Of a DNA stretch of 33,491 nucleotides, positions 16,094-22,289 are shown piece by piece. The stretch covers positions 1 through 33,491 of the forward strand of contig JBNGDW010000005.1 of the NCBI GenBank assembly GCA_049975325.1, read 5' to 3'. The position numbers and the translations under genes are program-made. Position 1 is the first letter of the stretch. Each line of letters starts with the position of its first letter. The stretch comes from JBNGDW01 sp049975325. GTDB lineage: Bacteria > Cloacimonadota > Cloacimonadia > JGIOTU-2 > JBNGDW01. The notes under the pieces were generated by a model. The model was given only the letters and a program-made list of their open reading frames with translations. It had not been told where the DNA came from and searched no databases.

Positions 16094-17176
16094 TCATTCA
16101 CTTTTTCCCCTTTTGCGATAACCAAACGGCTTGCTCCTCGTATACTTATCTAAGAGGGGCGTAGTAAGATTCATAAGCAAAATAGAATAGGAAACTCCCT
16201 CTGGGTAGCCTCCCCATAATCTTATTATCATTGTAATTATACCGCAACCAATGCCAAATATCAATCTCCCTTTCTTTGTAACAGGGGAGGTTACCATATC
16301 GGTAGCCATAAAAAAAGCACCTAGTATCAGGCCACCAGAAAAGATATGGAAGAGTATAGGTCCAGAGAAATATCCATCTACACCGCCAAATATCCAGGCA
16401 AGCAGAGCCACTGTGCCGATGTAGGCAGTAGGGATTCTCCATCCTATATAGCGTTTATAAGCAAGAAATGCTGCACCAATAAGCAGAGCAGCAGCACAAA
16501 CTTCGCCGATACATCCTCCGATATTGCCCCAGAAGAGAGCATGAATTGTATCAGGTGAGGAAAGATTGTGAAATAGCGGCTGAGCACTCTGAGCAGCCTC
16601 GCCAGCAAGAATTTCTGTTCGTAGAGCCTTTGCCGTGGTAAGTGGAGTTGCAGAAGTTATCATCTCCTGATATGCAGTGCCGGTTCCTGCGACTATGCTT
16701 GTTTTTAATCCTGATAGAGTGGCTACACCCATTTGGGCTAATTTTGAGGTCCACCCGGTTGTCATCTGGGTAGGCCAAGAAGCCATCAGAAAGGCTCTAC
16801 CAAGAAGTGCGGGATTAACTGGATTGTAGCCAAGTCCTCCAAATACCTGTTTCCCAATCGCAATCGCAAAAGCAGACCCTATAACAGGAATCCACCAAGC
16901 AGTCATTGGAGGAAGATTAAAAGCCAAAAGCATCCCAGTGATAACCGCACTCCCATCAGTTATTGTAAGTGGTTTTTTTAGAAGTAATTCGATTATAGCC
17001 TCTGTCAGAACAGCCGAAATAATCCCCAGTCCAGTAAGCATAAGGGACCGCCAGCCAAAGAAGATGTATGCAGCTATCAAGGCTGGAATTAAGGCAATAA
17101 CTACTGACCACATCACTTTTTTTACACTTTCGCCTTCGTGAATATGTGGTGAAGTAGAAACTTTTAGTAAATCCAT
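16094..17176 (-). CDS. rnfD: Rnf complex subunit D (integral membrane, covalent-FMN)
   Basis: Integral inner-membrane subunit of about 360 residues, homologous to NqrB, with some nine or ten predicted helices and a periplasmic loop carrying covalent FMN. Recognisable parts are LLKVSTSPHIHEG at the N terminus, DGSAVITGMLLAFNLPP (about 74-90), FGGLGYNPVNPALLGRAFL (about 112-130), and the flavinylation-type motif ITSATPLTTA with Thr177 as the probable FMN site. ATDMVTSPVTKKGR near the C-terminal end is also conserved. I chose ATG 17176 because GGAGG lies eight bases upstream; a TTG at 17191 overlaps that ribosome binding site and would add five residues. rnfC ends 61 bases upstream, the largest gap in the operon. 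Confidence 0.95.
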   Translation of the reverse strand: MDLLKVSTSPHIHEGESVKKVMWSVVIALIPALIAAYIFFGWRSLMLTGLGIISAVLTEAIIELLLKKPLTITDGSAVITGMLLAFNLPPMTAWWIPVIGSAFAIAIGKQVFGGLGYNPVNPALLGRAFLMASWPTQMTTGWTSKLAQMGVATLSGLKTSIVAGTGTAYQEMITSATPLTTAKALRTEILAGEAAQSAQPLFHNLSSPDTIHALFWGNIGGCIGEVCAAALLIGAAFLAYKRYIGWRIPTAYIGTVALLAWIFGGVDGYFSGPILFHIFSGGLILGAFFMATDMVTSPVTKKGRLIFGIGCGIITMIIRLWGGYPEGVSYSILLMNLTTPLLDKYTRSKPFGYRKRGKSE

Positions 17177-17237
17177 CTTTTTAACCTCCAAAATATTGGA
17201 ACTTTAATCTGCTTGAAATTGGATGCTTGCTTTCTAT

Positions 17238-18581
17238 TCATTGTCTATCGAGTTTTGCAATTTCAAGTTTTCCTAGTTTTATCCATTGCACGAGCGAGAT
17301 ATGTGATGGACATACATAGGCACAGGAGCCACATTCCATGCAGTCTGTTATATGTAATTTTTTAGCCTCTTCATGGGAAGCATTTTTTACAGAGTCAACT
17401 ATCATTGTAGGAGCAAGTTGCATTGGGCACACATCTACACATCCGCCGCATCGGATGCAGGCATGCTCTTTTGTCTCGAAAATAGATGCTTCGCCAAATA
17501 TTACTATGCCAGATGTCCCTTTAATAATAGGGGTCGCTTGTGTTGTTAGGGCGAAGCCCATCATAGGACCTCCAGAGATAAGTTTTGAAATATCCTCATA
17601 GGTTCCCTCACAAAAATTAATAAGATCAGAAACGAGAGTACCGATAGGTGCTAAGATATTCTTTGGATTTTTCACTATAGGCCCGGTTACTGTAGTCACC
17701 CTTTCGATGCTTGGTTTGTTATAGCGCACAGCTTCATAGATTGCCCAGGCTGTTCCCACATTTTGCACGACAACTCCCACATCCATAGGAAGTCCTCCAG
17801 CCGGAACTTTTCGCCTGGTTACCGCATAAATGAGCTGTTTTTCTGCTCCTTGTGGATATTTTACATGGAGAGATACAACACTAATGTTAGCCACGCCTTT
17901 AACTTTTTCTCTCATAATTTTAATTGCATCCGGTTTGTTACTTTCAATGCCAATATACCCTTTTGGGGCGCCCAAAATCTTCATTATAATTTGTAATCCG
18001 GCAATGACGCTATCCGAATGTTCTACCATAGTTCTATGATCTGCTGTGAGGTATGGTTCGCATTCTACTCCATTCAGGATAACTGTATCAATGGGCTTCT
18101 GGGGTGGGGGAGAGAGTTTTACATGGGTAGGAAATCCGGCACCGCCCATACCACAGATACCAGCAGATTGGATACGGCTGAGCATTTCTTTGGGGTCCAT
18201 ATTGAGATAATTAGTCCTGTCTTCTAAACTGTCTTCCCACTCATCTTTTCCATCATTTTCAATTTCAATTGCCTCTCCGCTACTGCCTGCAGGGTGTGGA
18301 TAGATGTCGATATTTGTAACCTTGCCAGAAATCGGGCTATGCATAGGAATAGAGACAAAACCTGTGGCATCAGCAATTTTTTGTCCCTTTTTTACAAAAT
18401 CCCCTCTTTTTACTAGAGGTTTTGCTGGTGAACCTATATGCTGCTGGAGATGTATCAAAACCTTTTGGGGAGCAGCAAATTTCTCTATTTCTTTTTTATT
18501 TGATAATTCTTTGCCTTCATGTCCAGCATTTTGGGGGAATCCACGAGGATGCACCCCACCCTTAAATGTTTTCGCTTTCAT
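17238..18581 (-). CDS. rnfC: Rnf complex subunit C (NADH/FMN-binding, two [4Fe-4S])
   Basis: Cytoplasmic-face subunit of 447 residues that binds FMN and NAD(H) and exchanges electrons with NAD+. It opens with FKGGVHPRGFPQNAGHEGKE and a barrel-sandwich region (PLVKRGDFVKKGQKIADA, about 55-72). The NuoF-like nucleotide site includes GICGMGGAGFPTHVKL (about 141-156), the flavin-associated NGVECEPYLTADHR (about 170-183) and YPQGAEKQLIYAVTRR (about 242-257). Two C-terminal [4Fe-4S] motifs follow: CIRCGGCVDVCP (Cys375, 378, 381, 385) and CMECGSCAYVCP (Cys414, 417, 420, 424). Length is typical of the short RnfC of anaerobes, lacking the long Ala-rich tail of proteobacterial forms. It starts 21 bases after ftsY, so ftsY and rnf are probably co-transcribed. 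Confidence 0.97.
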   Translation of the reverse strand: MKAKTFKGGVHPRGFPQNAGHEGKELSNKKEIEKFAAPQKVLIHLQQHIGSPAKPLVKRGDFVKKGQKIADATGFVSIPMHSPISGKVTNIDIYPHPAGSSGEAIEIENDGKDEWEDSLEDRTNYLNMDPKEMLSRIQSAGICGMGGAGFPTHVKLSPPPQKPIDTVILNGVECEPYLTADHRTMVEHSDSVIAGLQIIMKILGAPKGYIGIESNKPDAIKIMREKVKGVANISVVSLHVKYPQGAEKQLIYAVTRRKVPAGGLPMDVGVVVQNVGTAWAIYEAVRYNKPSIERVTTVTGPIVKNPKNILAPIGTLVSDLINFCEGTYEDISKLISGGPMMGFALTTQATPIIKGTSGIVIFGEASIFETKEHACIRCGGCVDVCPMQLAPTMIVDSVKNASHEEAKKLHITDCMECGSCAYVCPSHISLVQWIKLGKLEIAKLDRQ

Positions 18582-18602
18582 ATCTTTTCCTTTGCCCTAC
18601 AA

Positions 18603-19526
18603 TCATTCAAAAATTGCTTTAATAAACTCGTCAATATCAAAATCTCTAAGATCATCCATCTTTTCCCCAATACCTATTAACTTTATGGGAATATTCAAAC
18701 TATCTTTAATTCCAATAGCGATACCACCTTTTGCAGTGCCATCCAGTTTTGTCAAGACTACTCCCGTCAGGGGAAGTGAGGAAACAAAATTTTTTGCTTG
18801 CGCAACCCCATTCTGTCCTGTTGTTGCATCCAATACCAATAATGTTTCATGGGGTGCATCCGGAATAATTTTTTTGATAGTTCTATTGATTTTTTCCAGT
18901 TCTCGCATGAGATTAACTTTTGTGTGAAGTCTACCCGCAGTATCAATCATCACCACATCATAATCCTGAGCCCTAGCGTGTTGAAGCGCATTAAATACCA
19001 CGGATGAAGGGTCAGCACCATAATCCTGTTTTACAATATTAGCCTCAGCTCTTTTTGCCCATATAGTCAATTGTTCAATAGCGGCTGCTCGGAATGTATC
19101 CGCTGCAACCAGCAGTACCTTTTTTCCATTTTGTGTATATTTTTTTGCCAGTTTTGCAATCGTAGTAGTTTTGCCAACACCATTAACACCAACAAAAAGA
19201 ATCACAAATGGTTTGCTGTCTGGAGAGTAATCAATTTTTTCACTTTTTTGATATTCATTTTTTAGAATATCTTTTATAATATTTTGGAGGACATTGAGGA
19301 TTATCGCGGTGCTCGTTATTTTTTTCAATCGAATTTCTTCTTGGAGCCGAGATATAATTTTTTGAGTCATTTCAACTCCAATATCTGCCTGAACCAGTAT
19401 ATCCTCAATTGATTCTATCAGATCCTCATCCACCTTACCAGTAAGTCGCATAACTTCGGCAAGGCGTTTTATTAATGCGTTATGAGTTTTTGCCAGGCGC
19501 TGCCGTAAATTACTAATAACAGCCAC
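18603..19526 (-). CDS. ftsY: Signal recognition particle receptor FtsY
   Basis: SRP-type GTPase of 307 residues that docks ribosome-SRP complexes at the inner membrane for co-translational insertion. A helical N domain (about 1-95) is followed by the G domain with GVNGVGKTTT (G1, about 113-122), the ADTFRAAAIEQL insertion-box motif, DTAGRLHTK (G3) and TKLDGTAKGG (G4), ending in the SRP-GTPase closing motif GIGEKMDDLRDFD. It lacks the long acidic A domain of Escherichia coli FtsY, as in many bacteria. The start is GTG at 19526 with AGGAG about seven bases upstream. It leads the rnfCDGEAB run with a 21-base gap. Ffh is the main alternative but is excluded because no M domain follows the GTPase. 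Confidence 0.97.
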   Translation of the reverse strand: MAVISNLRQRLAKTHNALIKRLAEVMRLTGKVDEDLIESIEDILVQADIGVEMTQKIISRLQEEIRLKKITSTAIILNVLQNIIKDILKNEYQKSEKIDYSPDSKPFVILFVGVNGVGKTTTIAKLAKKYTQNGKKVLLVAADTFRAAAIEQLTIWAKRAEANIVKQDYGADPSSVVFNALQHARAQDYDVVMIDTAGRLHTKVNLMRELEKINRTIKKIIPDAPHETLLVLDATTGQNGVAQAKNFVSSLPLTGVVLTKLDGTAKGGIAIGIKDSLNIPIKLIGIGEKMDDLRDFDIDEFIKAIFE

Positions 19527-19716
19527 TTTTTTCTCCTGTTAGCAAGTTTACTGCAGATTTAGAAATAGAAAATATAAATCAAGTTTTTTATAGTTGCATC
19601 TTCAATTTCATTATGTTTGCTGTTCGGGGGGCATTGAAAAAATTTGAGTCCGCCAAATAGCCCGGGGATTATTCTCATCGTTCCCTTCTTTGGTCTTTAT
19701 AGCACACAACTAAAAC

Positions 19717-19743
19717 TTGACACTATTATTTAAATTATTTTTG
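19717..19743 (+). promoter_or_regulatory. Possible guaB promoter (Bacteroidetes-like -33/-7)
   Basis: TTGACA (19717-19722) is followed by TATTTTTG (19736-19743), which matches the Bacteroidetes -7 consensus TAnnTTTG. The gap between TTG and TA is 16 bases, slightly short for that class. It lies 50 bases before the guaB start in the divergent ftsY/guaB region. Tentative. Confidence 0.3.
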
Positions 19744-19792
19744 GAAATTTCCGTAAGTTACAGAAATTCTATATAAAAGAAAGGAATATTTT

Positions 19793-21265
19793 ATGGATAA
19801 GAAGATTATAGGAGAGGGCATCACTTTTGACGATGTTCTTATAATGCCATCCCGGTCAAGGGTTATACCAAGGGAGGTTGATGTAGCAACAAGGCTTACC
19901 AGGCATATTGGGTTGAGTATCCCTATAGTAAGTGCAGCGATGGATACTGTAACAGAGGCGGATCTGGCAATAGCAATTGCCAGAGAAGGTGGGTTCGGGG
20001 TAATTCATAAGAATTTTCCTATTGAAAGGCAGGCAGAAGAGGTCCAAAAAGTGAAGCGTTCAGAAAGTGTGAGAGTGACGAATCCAATCACACTCCCTCC
20101 AAATGCGCCCATTAGAGAAACGGTTCGGTTAATGGCTGAGCATAATATTTCTGGGATACCCGTAACAGAAGATGGAAAATTACTTGGAATAATCACCTCC
20201 CGCGATCTCCGTTTTGAAAAGGATTTTTCTAAAAGAGTTAATCAGCTGATGACTCCGCGAGAGCGGCTTGTAACAGCCTCAACTAATATTTCGCTGGAAG
20301 CCGCGAAGGAGATTTTGCATGAAAAAAGAATTGAGAAATTGTTGCTTGTGGATGAGGATTTTAATCTTACAGGTATGATTACTGTAAAGGATATTATGAA
20401 AAGTATCAAATTCCCCAATGCATCAAAAGATGAGGAAGGAAGACTACTGGTCGGTGCGGCTGTGGGAGTAACCGGAGATTTTGAAGAGCGTGCTTCAGAA
20501 CTTATTCGGGCAGGTACAGATGTAATAGTGATTGATACCGCTCATGGTCATAGCGATAAGGTGATACAGGCTTTGAAAAAGTTACGAGCAAGATTTCCGG
20601 ATCAAGAATTTATTGCAGGCAACATTGCGACAGCATCCGCAGCTCGTGACCTTATTGAAGCCGGTGCGGATGCATTGAAGGTAGGCATTGGTCCCGGTTC
20701 GATTTGTACAACCCGCGTGATTGCTGGCATAGGTGTTCCTCAAATAACTGCGATTATGGAGGTCGCAAAGGCATCAAAAGGAGAGGTGCCAGTTATTGCT
20801 GATGGTGGGATAAGGTATTCTGGCGACATTACAAAAGCCCTTGCCGCTGGAGCCCATGTGGTTATGATAGGTTCGCTCTTTGCTGGAACAGATGAAAGTC
20901 CTGGTGAGGATATTATATATGAAGGCAGAAGATTCAAAGCATATCGAGGCATGGGCTCAATCTCTGCGATGAAGGCAGGCAGCAAAGATAGGTATTTTCA
21001 GGATGATCTTCCGGGGCTGAACGGAAATGAAAAGCTGGTTGCAGAAGGTATTGAGGGAAGAGTAGAATACAAAGGTCCACTTTCTGATTATCTGTTTCAA
21101 CTAATAGGTGGAGTGAAGGCTGGTATGGGTTATTGTGGTGCTCGAAATATTGAGGAATTACGAACAAAAACGCAGTTTATCAAAGTATCTGTTGCTTCGG
21201 TGCGAGAGAGTCATCCGCACGATGTTGCAATAGTGCGGGAAGCCCCTAACTATAGCCTTAAGTAG
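19793..21265 (+). CDS. guaB: Inosine-5'-monophosphate dehydrogenase
   Basis: Cytosolic NAD+-dependent enzyme of 490 residues that converts IMP to XMP, the committed step of GMP synthesis. The N-terminal barrel segment includes GITFDDVLIMPSRS and PIVSAAMDTVTE. Two CBS domains sit at about 95-205 (the MAEHNISGIPVTEDGKLLGIIT unit and its partner). The catalytic loop GIGPGSICTTRV carries the active-site Cys305. Then follow IADGGIRYSGDI, the phosphate/Gly-rich MIGSLFAGTDESPGE, the mobile flap with YRGMGS, and EGIEGRVEYKGPL. The full CBS pair indicates adenine/guanine-nucleotide regulation as in other bacterial IMPDHs. GAAAGGA precedes the ATG. It is divergent from ftsY and appears monocistronic. 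Confidence 0.97.
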   Translation: MDKKIIGEGITFDDVLIMPSRSRVIPREVDVATRLTRHIGLSIPIVSAAMDTVTEADLAIAIAREGGFGVIHKNFPIERQAEEVQKVKRSESVRVTNPITLPPNAPIRETVRLMAEHNISGIPVTEDGKLLGIITSRDLRFEKDFSKRVNQLMTPRERLVTASTNISLEAAKEILHEKRIEKLLLVDEDFNLTGMITVKDIMKSIKFPNASKDEEGRLLVGAAVGVTGDFEERASELIRAGTDVIVIDTAHGHSDKVIQALKKLRARFPDQEFIAGNIATASAARDLIEAGADALKVGIGPGSICTTRVIAGIGVPQITAIMEVAKASKGEVPVIADGGIRYSGDITKALAAGAHVVMIGSLFAGTDESPGEDIIYEGRRFKAYRGMGSISAMKAGSKDRYFQDDLPGLNGNEKLVAEGIEGRVEYKGPLSDYLFQLIGGVKAGMGYCGARNIEELRTKTQFIKVSVASVRESHPHDVAIVREAPNYSLK

Positions 21266-21290
21266 CCCAAACAAAGGGGAATTGAGCAGT

Positions 21291-21324
21291 GGAGAAAAGG
21301 GGGAGAGGTGAAAAGGTGACACGG
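21291..21324 (-). repeat. Purine-rich copy of an approximately 8-nt-period low-complexity element
   Basis: Just after guaB, the plus strand is almost purely purine. On the minus strand it reads as 8-nt pieces (CCGTGTCA, CCTTTTCA, CCTCTCCC, CCTTTTCT) that closely resemble the plus-strand tract at 22204-22229 (CCGTCTCC, TTTTCACA, TCTGCTCC). The two therefore form an imperfect inverted pair flanking the truncated lipoprotein gene. Confidence 0.55.
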
Positions 21325-21432
21325 AAATTTGGGAATAGTTTCATGATAAAATTATCGTCTAGATAATCCGGTGAAAAATTTACTAAAAAAGTTGACTATT
21401 TTAGAACTATCCTGAATTAGGAAGGATAGATC

Positions 21433-21942
21433 ATGAAAAAAACATCTATAACCGCTATAATAATATTTACTGCTCTTTTAGGGTGTGAAAATAACACGGG
21501 ACCAGATAATGAGTCTCCTGCTCCTGTAAGAGGCGTGGTCATAGACTCAGCAGGTAATCCAGTGCCTGATGTGTCTATCTTTTTGAATTATAATTTAGTT
21601 GATATTGGATCACCCTCTAAAGCTTTTTTTGAGGGCATAGACCCTGAACCGCCTATCGATTCAACCCAAATTTATGGCAACCTTCCTAACCCATTTTCAA
21701 ATACAACTACCATAGGTTTTTTTATTGATGAACCTGACACCGTTAATATCTGGATTGAAGATTTTACCCATATTGATACAGTTACATTACTTGAGAGCCA
21801 CTTGCCTGCTGGTCATTATCAACATCCGTGGGATGCTCGTGACAATTCTGATCTGAATCTTGAGAGTGGGGAGAATCAGAAAGCAATGAATAATGAAAAT
21901 GTAAAAGGGAAAGGGAAAAGGGGAAACCCCAATGAAATATGA
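21433..21942 (+). CDS. Small lipoprotein with carboxypeptidase-regulatory-like fragment and truncated T9SS-type C-terminal domain
   Basis: Predicted lipoprotein of 169 residues. It has a signal peptide with lipobox (ALLGC, Cys18), then a short carboxypeptidase-regulatory-like strand pair (VRGVVIDSAGNPVPDVSIFL, about 32-51). Residues about 83-135 resemble the start of a T9SS sorting or FlgD-like tail (NLPNPFSNTTTIGFFI, then VNIWIED and LPAGHYQHPWDARD). A complete tail would continue with an SGVYFYRL-like strand and a basic end. Here the match stops after NLESG, and the last 33 residues (from ENQKAMNN) are low-complexity Asn/Lys/Gly sequence running into the repeat block downstream. AGGAAGG lies upstream of the ATG. 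I read it as a broken or eroded gene that may still be translated; the function is unknown. Confidence 0.6.
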   Translation: MKKTSITAIIIFTALLGCENNTGPDNESPAPVRGVVIDSAGNPVPDVSIFLNYNLVDIGSPSKAFFEGIDPEPPIDSTQIYGNLPNPFSNTTTIGFFIDEPDTVNIWIEDFTHIDTVTLLESHLPAGHYQHPWDARDNSDLNLESGENQKAMNNENVKGKGKRGNPNEI

Positions 21943-21950
21943 AATATCCG

Positions 21951-21966
21951 TCCGCCAGCCGGCGAA
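21951..21966. repeat. REP-like GC hairpin, copy 1
   Basis: TCCGCC (21951-21956), loop AGCC, then GGCGAA (21961-21966): a 6-bp inverted repeat with one mismatch that stands out from the AT-rich surroundings. It is nearly identical to the copy at 22027-22042. Confidence 0.55.
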
Positions 21967-22026
21967 ATTTAATTCTTATTTTTTAATGTTGAATTTTGAA
22001 TTAAAAATTAAACATTCAACAACTTG

Positions 22027-22042
22027 TCCGCCCACCGGCGGA
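22027..22042. repeat. REP-like GC hairpin, copy 2
   Basis: TCCGCC (22027-22032), loop CACC, then GGCGGA (22037-22042): a perfect 6-bp stem with a 4-base loop. Both copies follow a GT or CG dinucleotide and frame an AT-rich segment 76 bases apart, suggesting a repeat pair. Confidence 0.6.
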
Positions 22043-22072
22043 TTCATAATTTGTATCTCTCTCCTCTTCCCC

Positions 22073-22227
22073 ATTTCTCCTTTTCTCCCTTTCTCCATTT
22101 CACCCTTTCTCCCAGTCACCCCGTCTCATCCTGTTTCCTGCTTCCTGTCTCCTGCCTCCTGCCTCCTGTTTCCTGCTTCCTGTCTCCTCTTCTCCTTTTC
22201 TCCCCGTCTCCTTTTCACATCTGCTCC
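22073..22227. repeat. Polypyrimidine tandem-repeat mosaic (8-nt YTTTCTCC-like and 7-nt CCTGYYT units)
   Basis: 22073-22128 divides into seven 8-nt units, mostly variants of TTTCTCC plus one base (for example ATTTCTCC, TTTTCTCC, CTTTCTCC). 22130-22185 is eight head-to-tail 7-nt units of CCTGYYT in the order TTT, CTT, TCT, CCT, CCT, TTT, CTT, TCT (last three bases), so the first three units recur exactly 35 bases later. 22188-22227 returns to 8-nt units. Guanine and adenine are almost absent from the plus strand except at the fixed G of each heptamer. Confidence 0.85.
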
Positions 22228-22289
22228 CATTTGCCTTTTTTCGTAGGAAGAAAGAAATATTAAAAAAATTCGAATAATTGGAGGATAAA

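Larger units (their letters stand above)
21943..22289. other. Gene-free composite low-complexity spacer
   Basis: These 347 bases between the lipoprotein gene and tricorn hold no credible gene. They contain, in order, a GC-rich hairpin (21951-21966), AT-rich sequence with GTTGAAT (21989-21995) pairing with ATTCAAC (22014-22020), a second GC-rich hairpin (22027-22042), a long pyrimidine tract with 8- and 7-nt periods (22073-22227), and a short AT-rich leader ending in the tricorn ribosome binding site GGAGG (22280-22284). Open frames over the pyrimidine tract (rich in Ser, Pro, Leu, Phe, Cys) reflect base composition only. Confidence 0.75.

Noticed and set aside
21351..21367. ATTATC/GATAAT hairpin after guaB as a terminator
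   Set aside because: The stem is only 6 AT-rich pairs and no T-run follows.
22130..22185. CRISPR-like array
   Set aside because: The units are 7 bases with no spacers and no cas genes nearby; it is a simple tandem repeat.
21932..22263. Two overlapping open frames over the pyrimidine tract
   Set aside because: They encode only Ser/Pro/Leu/Phe/Cys-rich low-complexity sequence dictated by C/T composition, with no ribosome binding site and no domain.
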